A stretch of DNA of 5,317 bases from Giesbergeria sp. (GTDB lineage: Bacteria > Pseudomonadota > Gammaproteobacteria > Burkholderiales > Burkholderiaceae_C), in the NCBI GenBank assembly GCA_017998735.1, contig JAGOCN010000016.1:7431-12747 (forward strand), in the 5' to 3' direction. The position numbers and the translations under genes were made by a program. Shown here piece after piece: positions 1-5,317 of the stretch. Below the pieces are notes generated by a model. The model had not been told where the DNA came from. It ran no database searches and saw only the letters and a list, made by a program, of their open reading frames with translations. Positions within the stretch are counted from its first letter, which is position 1. Each line of letters starts with the position of its first letter.

Positions 1-777
1 AAAAAAATCGGCGACGTCGTGCTGGACGTCAACAACATCTCTCTGCGCTTTGGCGGTGTCAACGCGCTGACCGACATTTCCTTCGATGTGCGCGAGCACG
101 AGATCCGCTCGATCATCGGCCCGAACGGCGCCGGCAAAAGCTCGATGCTCAACTGCATCAACGGCGTCTACACGCCGCAGGACGGCTCCATCACCTTCCG
201 GGGCAAGACGTTCTCGCACATGAACCCGCGCCAGGTGGCCGAGATGGGCGTGGCGCGCACCTTCCAGAACCTGGCGCTGTTCAAGGGCATGAGCGTGATC
301 GACAACATCATGACCGGGCGCAACCTGAAGATCAAAAGCGGTCTGCTGCTGCAGGCGCTGCGCATCGGCCCGGCGCAGCGCGAGGAAGAGCGCCACCGTG
401 AGTTTGTCGAACACATCATCGACTTTCTGGAAATCCAGGCGCATCGCAAGACCCCGGTGGGCCAGCTTCCCTACGGCCTGCAAAAGCGCGTGGACCTGGG
501 GCGCGCCCTGGCCATGGAGCCGCAGGTGCTGCTGCTGGACGAGCCCATGGCCGGCATGAACGTGGAAGAAAAGCAGGACATGTGCCGCTTCGTGCTGGAC
601 GTGAACGACGAGTTCGGCACCACCATCGTGCTGATCGAGCACGACATGGGCGTGGTGATGGACATTTCCGACCGCGTGGTGGTGCTGGACTACGGCAAGA
701 AGATCGGCGACGGCAGCCCCGACGAAGTCCGCAACAACGAAGACGTCATCAGCGCCTACCTGGGAACCAGCCACTGA
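1..777 (+). CDS. livG: LivG-type ATP-binding protein of a branched-chain amino acid-type ABC importer, 5' end cut by window edge
   Basis: One of two ATPase subunits that power a HAAT-family importer on the cytoplasmic face of the inner membrane. The reading frame is open to base 1 (it reads KKIGDV before the first internal start, GTG at 19), and homologues usually carry a few residues before this stretch. The true start is therefore probably just upstream of the window and GTG 19 is not the likely start. Counting from GTG 19 (252 aa): Walker A GPNGAGKSS at 34-42, Q-loop Q83 in RTFQN, ABC signature LPYGLQ at 150-155, Walker B VLLLDE at 170-175 with catalytic E175, D-loop AGMN at 178-181, H-loop H208 in IEHD. 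The helical domain has the long insertion typical of LivG (about residues 100-135). The signature is degenerate: E. coli LivG reads LAYGQQ, as I recall it. The stop is 18 nt before the LivH start, so the genes are co-transcribed. Family assignment is certain; the substrate is not. Confidence 0.93.
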   Translation, partial: KKIGDVVLDVNNISLRFGGVNALTDISFDVREHEIRSIIGPNGAGKSSMLNCINGVYTPQDGSITFRGKTFSHMNPRQVAEMGVARTFQNLALFKGMSVIDNIMTGRNLKIKSGLLLQALRIGPAQREEERHREFVEHIIDFLEIQAHRKTPVGQLPYGLQKRVDLGRALAMEPQVLLLDEPMAGMNVEEKQDMCRFVLDVNDEFGTTIVLIEHDMGVVMDISDRVVVLDYGKKIGDGSPDEVRNNEDVISAYLGTSH

Positions 778-795
778 AGGCCGGGAGAGAACAAC

Positions 796-1725
796 ATGGC
801 ATTTTTTCTTGAAACACTGATTGGCGGCCTGATGGCCGGCATGCTGTATTCGCTGGTCGCCCTGGGCTTCGTGCTGATCTACAAGGCCTCGGGTGTGTTC
901 AATTTCGCCCAGGGCGCGATGGTGCTGTTTGCGGCACTGGCCATGGCGCGCTTTTCGGAATGGATTCCGCAGTGGACCGGCATGGACAACAAGGTGCTGG
1001 CCAACGTGCTGGCCTTTGTGATTGCCGGCGCCTGCATGTTCGTGGTGGCCTGGGCCATCGAGCGCTTGGTGCTGCGCCACCTGGTCAACCAGGAAGGCGC
1101 CACGCTGCTGATGGCCACGCTGGGCATTGCCTACTTTCTCGAAGGCCTGGGCCAGAGCCTGTTCGGCAGCGACATCTACCCCATCGACATCGGCATGCCC
1201 AAGGACCCGGTGTTTCTGCTGGACTCGGTGTTTCCCGGCGGCATCCTGGTCAACCAGGAAGACGTGATTGCCGCTGCCATTGCGGCGGCGCTGGTGATCG
1301 CGCTGAGCATCTTTTTTCAGAAAACCACCACCGGCCGCGCCCTGCGCGCCGTGGCCGACGACCACCAGGCGGCCCAGTCGGTGGGCATTCCGCTCAACCG
1401 CATCTGGGTCATCGTCTGGTGCGTGGCCGGTGTGGTGGCGCTGGTGGCCGGAATGATCTGGGGCTCCAAGCTGGGCGTGCAGTTTTCGCTGACCACCATT
1501 GCCCTGCGCGCCCTTCCGGTCGTGATTTTGGGCGGCCTGACTTCGGTGCCGGGCGCCATCATTGGCGGCCTGATCATCGGCGTTGGCGAAAAACTCTCCG
1601 AGGTGTACCTGGGCCCGTTCGTCGGCGGCGGCATCGAGATCTGGTTTGCCTATGTGCTGGCGCTGGTGTTCCTGCTGTTCCGGCCGCAGGGCCTGTTTGG
1701 CGAAAAAATCATCGACCGCGTGTGA
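796..1725 (+). CDS. livH: LivH-type inner-membrane permease of the ABC importer
   Basis: First of two membrane subunits forming the translocation channel. It is 309 aa, matching the usual LivH length of about 300. The N-terminus (residues 8-47) carries the LivH hallmark: a hydrophobic segment with GLMAGMLYSLVALGF followed by IYKASGVFNFAQG. Further hydrophobic segments lie at about 62-88, 98-118, 154-172, 203-223, 232-262 and 280-297. The cytoplasmic EAA-like loop that contacts the ATPase is GRALRAVADDHQAAQSVGI at 180-198, just before a membrane segment. The C-terminus FRPQGLFGEK is also typical of the family. Start ATG 796 is supported by a GGGAGAGA ribosome-binding site at 783-790. It lies 18 nt after livG and 62 nt before livM in the same orientation. 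Membrane segments were judged by eye. Confidence 0.94.
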   Translation: MAFFLETLIGGLMAGMLYSLVALGFVLIYKASGVFNFAQGAMVLFAALAMARFSEWIPQWTGMDNKVLANVLAFVIAGACMFVVAWAIERLVLRHLVNQEGATLLMATLGIAYFLEGLGQSLFGSDIYPIDIGMPKDPVFLLDSVFPGGILVNQEDVIAAAIAAALVIALSIFFQKTTTGRALRAVADDHQAAQSVGIPLNRIWVIVWCVAGVVALVAGMIWGSKLGVQFSLTTIALRALPVVILGGLTSVPGAIIGGLIIGVGEKLSEVYLGPFVGGGIEIWFAYVLALVFLLFRPQGLFGEKIIDRV

Positions 1726-1787
1726 CCCACGCGACCAGGCCCCAGGCAGATGCGCAGCCCACCGCCCGACATTGAGGACTTGTAAAC

Positions 1788-2864
1788 ATGCTTTACCGCG
1801 AAAACGGCCAGTTCAAAACCAGCTACCGCTCGGACCAGCAGATTTTTCCGATTGCGCAGGACCGCATTGCCGTGGCGCTGCTGCTGCTGGTGGCGTTTGC
1901 CGTGGTGCCGCTGCTGGCCAGCGAGTATTTCTACACCTCCATCCTGATTCCCTTTGTCATCATGTCGCTCGCCGCTTTGGGCGTGAACATTCTGGTGGGC
2001 TACTGCGGGCAGATCTCGCTGGGCTCGGGCGCCTTCATGGCGGTGGGCGCCTACGGGGCGTACAACTTCTTTGCCCGCATTCCCGGCATGCCGCTGATCC
2101 TCACGCTCATTCTGGGCGGGGTCTGCGCGATGTTTTTCGGCATCCTGTTCGGCCTGCCCAGCCTGCGCGTCAAGGGCCTGTACCTGGCGGTGGCCACGCT
2201 GGCGGCGCAGTTTTTCAGCGACTGGATGTTTCTGCGCATCCAATGGTTCACCAACAACTCGCCCTCGGGTTCGGTGTCGGTCAACAACCTCAAGGTCATG
2301 GGCATCGCGCTGGACACCCCCCTGGCCAGGTACCTGTTCTGCCTGTCGCTGCTGGCGGTGATTGCGCTGCTGGCCAAAAACCTGGTGCGCGGTGCCATCG
2401 GGCGCGAATGGATGGCGATCCGCGACATGGACGTGGCCGCTTCGGTGATCGGCATCCGGCCCATGTACGCCAAGCTCAGCGCGTTTGCCGTCAGCTCCTT
2501 CATCATCGGCGTGGCCGGCGCGCTGTGGGCGTTCATCCACCTCGGCTCGTGGGAGCCGGCGGCCTTCTCGGTCGAGGTGTCGTTTCGGCTGCTGTTCATG
2601 GTCATCATCGGCGGCCTGGGCTCCATCATGGGCAGCTTTTTCGGCGCCGGCTTCATCATCATCCTGCCGATTTTTCTGAGCCGCGCCCTGCCGGCGCTGG
2701 GCAGCCTGGTGGGCGTCGAGCTGTCCACCGCCGCCGTCTCGCACGCCGAGCTGATGGCCTTTGGCGGCCTGATCGTCTGGTTCCTGATCGTCGAGCCCCA
2801 TGGCCTGGCCAGGCTGTGGTCCATGGGCAAGCAAAAGCTCCGGCTCTGGCCGTTTCCGCACTGA
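1788..2864 (+). CDS. livM: LivM-type inner-membrane permease of the ABC importer
   Basis: Second membrane subunit, pairing with LivH. It is 358 aa. After a hydrophilic N-terminus of about 26 residues come hydrophobic segments at about 27-44 and 50-72. Then come the LivM landmark GQISLGSGAFMAVGAYGAY at 74-92, the motif GLPSLRVKGLYLAVATLA at 121-138, and the cytoplasmic EAA-like loop GREWMAIRDMDVAASVIGI at 205-223 that docks on an ATPase. Further membrane segments follow (about 232-255, 265-300 and 322-338), and the C-terminus is polar and basic. E. coli LivM is longer at the N-terminus (about 425 aa), while many proteobacterial paralogues have this shorter form, so no truncation is implied. 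Start ATG 1788 has GAGGA at 1774-1778, 9 nt away. The 62-nt gap before it holds nothing else recognisable. Confidence 0.93.
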   Translation: MLYRENGQFKTSYRSDQQIFPIAQDRIAVALLLLVAFAVVPLLASEYFYTSILIPFVIMSLAALGVNILVGYCGQISLGSGAFMAVGAYGAYNFFARIPGMPLILTLILGGVCAMFFGILFGLPSLRVKGLYLAVATLAAQFFSDWMFLRIQWFTNNSPSGSVSVNNLKVMGIALDTPLARYLFCLSLLAVIALLAKNLVRGAIGREWMAIRDMDVAASVIGIRPMYAKLSAFAVSSFIIGVAGALWAFIHLGSWEPAAFSVEVSFRLLFMVIIGGLGSIMGSFFGAGFIIILPIFLSRALPALGSLVGVELSTAAVSHAELMAFGGLIVWFLIVEPHGLARLWSMGKQKLRLWPFPH

Positions 2865-2934
2865 ACGCCCGGCATTCCCGACACCTGGCCCCTGACCCTT
2901 GATCCCTTTCCCCGTGCTTCACCTCAATTCACCC

Positions 2935-2942
2935 AAAGGAGA
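2935..2942 (+). promoter_or_regulatory. Strong Shine-Dalgarno site of the substrate-binding protein gene
   Basis: AAAGGAGA ends 6 nt before ATG 2949. It is the closest match in this window to the 16S anti-Shine-Dalgarno sequence and clearly better than the GAGGA of livM or the GAAGG of livF. This fits the usual need for binding protein in excess over the membrane complex. It also fixes the start of the binding-protein gene. Confidence 0.85.
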
Positions 2943-2948
2943 CAATCC

Positions 2949-4277
2949 ATGAAGCTGTCAAAACTCGTGATCGCTGCCGCTGTGGTGGCCGCTGGGGCCA
3001 CGTCGCTGTCCACCAGCGCGCTGGCACAGGCCAAGGAGCAGTTCTTTCCGCTGCTGTCCTACCGCACCGGCCCCTATGCGCCCAACGGAACGCCCTGGGC
3101 CAATGGCAAGCAGGACTACATCAAGATGATCAACGCCCGCGATGGCGGCATCAACGGTGTCAAGCTGACCTTTGAAGAATGCGAAACCGGCTACGCCACC
3201 GACCGCGGCGTGGAGTGCTACGAGCGCCTGAAAACCCGTCCGGGCGTGTCGTTTTTCGACCCCCAGGCCACCGGCATCACCTTTGCGCTGACCGAAAAGG
3301 CGCCCATCGACAAGATTCCCCTGATGACCCTGGGCTATGGCCTGTCGGTGGCGCAGGACGGCATGGCCTTCAAGTGGAATTTTCCGCTGATGGGCAGCTA
3401 CTGGACCGGCGCCGACATCCTGGTGCAGCACATCGGCAAGGGCGCCGGCGGCATGGACAAGCTCAAGGGCAAGAAGATCGCGCTGGTCTACCACGACAGC
3501 CCGTTTGGCAAGGAACCCATTCCGGTGCTGCAGGAGCGCGCCAAGATGCACGGCTTCGAGCTGCAGCTGCTGCCGGTCACGGCGCCCGGCGTGGAGCAGA
3601 AAGCCACCTGGCTGCAGGTGCGCCAGAGCCGCCCCGACTACGTGATGCTGTGGGGCTGGGGCGTGATGAACTCCACCGCCCTCAAGGAAGCGCAGGCCAC
3701 GGGCTTCCCGCGCGACAAGATGTACGGCGTGTGGTGGGCCGGCGCCGAGCCCGATGTGCGCGACGTGGGTGAAGGCGCCAAGGGCTACCACGCCCTGTCG
3801 CTCAACACCTCTGGCCAGGAACCCAAGGTCATCCAGGAAATCCTCAAGCATGTGCACGGCAAGGACCAGGGAACCGGTCCCAAAGACGAGGTCGGCTCGG
3901 TGCTGTACACGCGCGGCGTGATCATCCAGATGCTGGGCATCGAGGCCGTGCGCCGTGCGCAGGAGCGCTTTGGCAAGGGCAAGGTCATGACCGGCGAGCA
4001 GGTGCGCTGGGGCATGGAAAACCTGGCGCTGGACCAGAAGAAGCTGGACGCCCTCGGCTTTGCCGGCGTGATGCGTCCGCTCTCGACCAGCTGCGCCGAC
4101 CACATGGGTTCGACCTGGGCGCGCGTGCAGACCTGGAACGGCAAGAAGTGGGAAATCAAGTCCGACTGGTACGAAGCCGACGAGCAGATCCTCAAGCCCA
4201 TGGTCAAGGCCGGTGCCGACAAGTACCTGGCAGACAAGAAGATGGAGCGCCGCAGCGCTGCGGACTGCCAGAGCTGA
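2949..4277 (+). CDS. Periplasmic substrate-binding protein, LivK-like (type I periplasmic binding fold)
   Basis: Captures the transported solute in the periplasm and delivers it to LivH/LivM. It is 442 aa, long compared with E. coli LivJ/LivK (about 367-369). Residues 1-26 form a Sec signal peptide: MKLSK, a hydrophobic core rich in A and V, and cleavage after ALA (24-26). There is no lipobox cysteine, so it should be soluble. The mature start FFPLLSYRTGPYAPNG (32-47) aligns with the first strand and SGP loop of the family, followed by INARDGGINGVKL. Lobe 2 begins near KIALVYHDSPFGKE (176-189), and LWGWGVMNSTALKEAQATGF begins near residue 234. Four cysteines, C78, C90, C382 and C440, could form two disulfides. 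Where E. coli LIVBP has its ligand-contacting Cys-Ser-Ser-Ser-Thr stretch, this protein appears to read DPQATG (104-109). Amino acid binding is therefore doubtful; an aromatic or other organic acid is possible. The ligand cannot be read from sequence, so no gene symbol is given. It is preceded by an 84-nt pyrimidine-rich gap. Confidence 0.92.
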   Translation: MKLSKLVIAAAVVAAGATSLSTSALAQAKEQFFPLLSYRTGPYAPNGTPWANGKQDYIKMINARDGGINGVKLTFEECETGYATDRGVECYERLKTRPGVSFFDPQATGITFALTEKAPIDKIPLMTLGYGLSVAQDGMAFKWNFPLMGSYWTGADILVQHIGKGAGGMDKLKGKKIALVYHDSPFGKEPIPVLQERAKMHGFELQLLPVTAPGVEQKATWLQVRQSRPDYVMLWGWGVMNSTALKEAQATGFPRDKMYGVWWAGAEPDVRDVGEGAKGYHALSLNTSGQEPKVIQEILKHVHGKDQGTGPKDEVGSVLYTRGVIIQMLGIEAVRRAQERFGKGKVMTGEQVRWGMENLALDQKKLDALGFAGVMRPLSTSCADHMGSTWARVQTWNGKKWEIKSDWYEADEQILKPMVKAGADKYLADKKMERRSAADCQS

Positions 4278-4283
4278 ACGCAT

Positions 4284-4390
4284 TCCCCTGAGGCGCTGGC
4301 GCGCCCTGCCCCCTTCTCTCTGGGCGCTTCTGCGCACTGCGGGAAGGGGGACAACGCCAGCGCTGCGGGGCGGCCCTTGCGCGGCGTTCC
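4284..4390 (+). repeat. Intergenic inverted-repeat element with nested hairpin, resembling a dispersed Comamonadaceae repeat
   Basis: The element begins seven bases after the binding-protein stop codon. The outer arms GCGCTGGCG (4293-4301) and CGCCAGCGC (4355-4363) are perfectly complementary. Inside them, CCCCCTTCTC (4309-4318) pairs with GGGAAGGGGG (4341-4350) with a single G-T wobble, and an innermost GCGC (4324-4327) pairs with GCGC (4332-4335) around a TTCT loop. The layout, a CCCCTGAGGCGC start, a CCCCCTTC/GAAGGGGG core and a GGCCCTTGCGCGGCG end, matches from memory a sequence scattered between genes in Acidovorax and related genomes. The repeat status is recollection; the inverted repeats are seen directly. 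It encodes no protein and has no T run after the stem, so it is not a standard terminator. It may protect the 3' end of the binding-protein mRNA. Confidence 0.55.
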
Positions 4391-4428
4391 CGGCGCAGGC
4401 CACACCGCTTCAACGGCCGGTGGTACAG

Positions 4429-4448
4429 CGGTTGCCCTCGGGCAGCCG
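4429..4448 (+). other. Short GC-rich hairpin in the livK-livF spacer
   Basis: CGGTTGCC (4429-4436) pairs with GGCAGCCG (4441-4448), with one T-G wobble, around a CTCG loop. Two alternative partners exist. CGGTTG (4429-4434) can instead pair with CAACCG (4450-4455), and AGCGGT (4427-4432) with ACCGCT (4404-4409). The pairings exclude each other. Structure only; no function is shown. Confidence 0.35.
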
Positions 4449-4487
4449 CCAACCGAAAGGGTTGCCCCCGCAACCTTTTCGATTGGC
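4448..4487 (+). terminator. Terminator-like hairpin (possible attenuator) upstream of livF
   Basis: The core GGTTGC (4460-4465) pairs with GCAACC (4470-4475) around a CCCC loop and is followed by TTTT (4476-4479), the layout of a weak intrinsic terminator. The A-rich stretch before it can pair with the T run, extending the stem to 4454-4465/4470-4481 (12 bp with one G-T wobble). With one mismatch (C4453/A4482) it continues to 4448-4465/4470-4487. Only four T bases follow the core, so full termination is unlikely; partial read-through or a processing and stability barrier is more plausible. It ends 5 nt before the livF ribosome-binding site and does not cover it. Confidence 0.4.
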
Positions 4488-4492
4488 ATAGC

Positions 4493-4497
4493 GAAGG
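4493..4497 (+). promoter_or_regulatory. Modest Shine-Dalgarno site of the livF-type gene
   Basis: GAAGG ends 10 nt before ATG 4508. No ATG, GTG or TTG lies in the livF frame between 4370 and 4508, so this site and ATG 4508 define the start. It is weaker than the site ahead of the binding-protein gene. Confidence 0.6.
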
Positions 4498-4507
4498 CAG
4501 CAACACC

Positions 4508-5317
4508 ATGGAAACACCCAAAATCGTTCTCGACGTCAACGGCATCGAGGTCATCTACAACCATGTGATCCTGGTGCTCAAGGGCGTGTCGCTGCAGGTG
4601 CCCGAGGGCAGCATCGTCGCCATCCTGGGCGGCAACGGCGCGGGCAAGACCACCACGCTGCGCGCCGTCTCGAACCTGCTCAAGGGCGAGCGCGGCGAGG
4701 TCACCAAGGGCTCGATCGAACTGCGCGGCGAGCGCATTGAAAACCTTACGCCCTCCGACCTGGTCAAGCGCGGCGTGGTGCAGGTGATGGAAGGGCGCCA
4801 CTGCTTTGCCCACCTCACCATTGAAGAAAACCTGCTGACCGGCGCCTACACGCGCAGCGACAAGGGCGAAATTGCCGCCAACCTGGAGAAGGTCTACACC
4901 TATTTTCCGCGCCTGAAAACCCGGCGCACCTCGCAGGCCGCCTACACCTCGGGCGGCGAGCAGCAGATGTGCGCCATTGGCCGCGCCATCATGACCAACC
5001 CCAGCATGGTGCTGCTGGACGAGCCGTCGATGGGCCTGGCGCCGCAAATCGTCGAAGAGGTGTTCAACATCGTCAAGGACCTCAACACCAGGGAAAAGGT
5101 CACCTTCCTGCTGGCCGAGCAGAACACCAACATGGCGCTGAAATACTCGGACTACGGCTACATCATGGAGTCCGGCCGCGTGGTCATGGACGGCGTCGCC
5201 AGCGAACTGGCCAACAACGAGGACGTGAAAGAGTTTTACCTGGGCGTGGGCGGCGGCGAGAGGAAGAGCTTCAAGGATGTCAAAAGCTACAAGCGGCGCA
5301 AGCGCTGGTTGGCATGA
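4508..5317 (+). CDS. livF: LivF-type ATP-binding protein of the ABC importer, with basic C-terminal tail
   Basis: Second ATPase subunit, expected to dimerise with the LivG-type protein. It is 269 aa, about 30 longer than E. coli LivF. Landmarks: Walker A GGNGAGKTT at 41-49, Q-loop Q92, LivF-typical EGRHCF at 95-100, canonical signature SGGEQ at 148-152, Walker B MVLLDE at 167-172 with catalytic E172, and D-loop GLAP at 176-179. The H-loop position holds Q205 in AEQN, as is usual for LivF proteins. The conserved family core ends near YLG (244-246). Beyond it a glycine-rich linker leads to a strongly basic tail, residues 251-269 (ERKSFKDVKSYKRRKRWLA), with nine K or R in residues 252-266. Its role is unknown to me; contact with nucleic acid, phospholipid or a partner is possible. 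The gene is 230 nt from the binding-protein gene, separated by hairpins. The TGA stop at 5315-5317 is the window end, so downstream genes are not visible. Confidence 0.94.
   Translation: METPKIVLDVNGIEVIYNHVILVLKGVSLQVPEGSIVAILGGNGAGKTTTLRAVSNLLKGERGEVTKGSIELRGERIENLTPSDLVKRGVVQVMEGRHCFAHLTIEENLLTGAYTRSDKGEIAANLEKVYTYFPRLKTRRTSQAAYTSGGEQQMCAIGRAIMTNPSMVLLDEPSMGLAPQIVEEVFNIVKDLNTREKVTFLLAEQNTNMALKYSDYGYIMESGRVVMDGVASELANNEDVKEFYLGVGGGERKSFKDVKSYKRRKRWLA

Noticed and set aside
1..7. Run of seven A bases as a possible frameshift site in livG
   Set aside because: The run sits at the window edge, the preceding bases are unknown, and the frame continues normally into a full-length ATPase, so nothing indicates frameshifting.
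1650..2861. 403-codon open frame on the - strand opposite livM, and a 439-codon + strand frame at 1583-2902
   Set aside because: Both overlap livM and parts of livH in wrong frames. They are low-complexity, charged or Arg/Gly/His-rich translations with no motifs, whereas the livM frame carries all family landmarks.
2899..2929. Possible internal promoter before the binding-protein gene (TTGATC at 2899-2904, TCAATT at 2924-2929)
   Set aside because: The spacing is 19 nt and the -10 box is poor. Such matches are expected by chance in an 84-nt gap, so there is not enough to call it.
2958..4403. 481-codon open frame on the - strand opposite the binding-protein gene
   Set aside because: It is the mirror of a clearly real gene with GC-biased third positions. 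The protein is rich in His, Ala, Gly and Arg, without a recognisable domain. The long open frame is a composition effect.
4377..4568. Possible small gene or leader peptide in the livK-livF spacer (also the frame 4213-4491)
   Set aside because: The translations start at a TTG or inside the binding-protein gene, show no run of Leu, Ile or Val codons, and one runs into livF out of frame. No ribosome-binding site supports either.
3785..5047. 420-codon - strand open frame spanning the binding-protein end, the spacer and livF
   Set aside because: It crosses two real genes and the hairpin-rich spacer, with no family resemblance and no plausible ribosome-binding site.

Overview
The window is a compact, single-strand stretch of five genes encoding a complete branched-chain amino acid-type ABC importer (the Liv or HAAT family). 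In order on the + strand it holds a LivG-type ATPase (5' end cut by the window edge), a LivH-type permease, a LivM-type permease, a periplasmic substrate-binding protein (LivK type) and a LivF-type ATPase whose stop codon is the last base triplet of the window. The high GC content, strong GC-ending codon bias, protein sequence style and the intergenic element after the binding-protein gene all suggest a betaproteobacterium of the order Burkholderiales, most likely Comamonadaceae (Acidovorax/Polaromonas/Rhodoferax-like). That placement is from recognition, not from a search.

Layout: 1-777 livG-type; 796-1725 livH-type; 1788-2864 livM-type; 2949-4277 substrate-binding protein; 4508-5317 livF-type. 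The first three genes are tightly packed (gaps of 18 and 62 nt) and the binding-protein gene follows after 84 nt with a very strong ribosome-binding site. The only large gap, 4278-4507 (230 nt), is packed with inverted repeats: a nested hairpin at 4293-4363 that looks like a dispersed intergenic repeat, then a set of competing hairpins at 4404-4487, one of them terminator-like with a short T run. No promoter or operator is convincing inside the window, so the operon promoter probably lies upstream.

How they work together: the secreted binding protein captures the solute in the periplasm, the LivH/LivM heterodimer forms the membrane channel, and the LivG/LivF heterodimer on the cytoplasmic face hydrolyses ATP. 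The gene order (G-H-M-K-F), the long binding protein (442 aa), the basic C-terminal tail on LivF and the degenerate signature of LivG set it apart from the E. coli livKHMGF system. The substrate is therefore not safely leucine/isoleucine/valine; relatives of this subfamily are, as far as I recall, often found beside acyl-CoA ligase genes, which would suit an aromatic or other organic acid. I did not find an undescribed biological system here. The most interesting non-coding signal is the structured livK-livF spacer.
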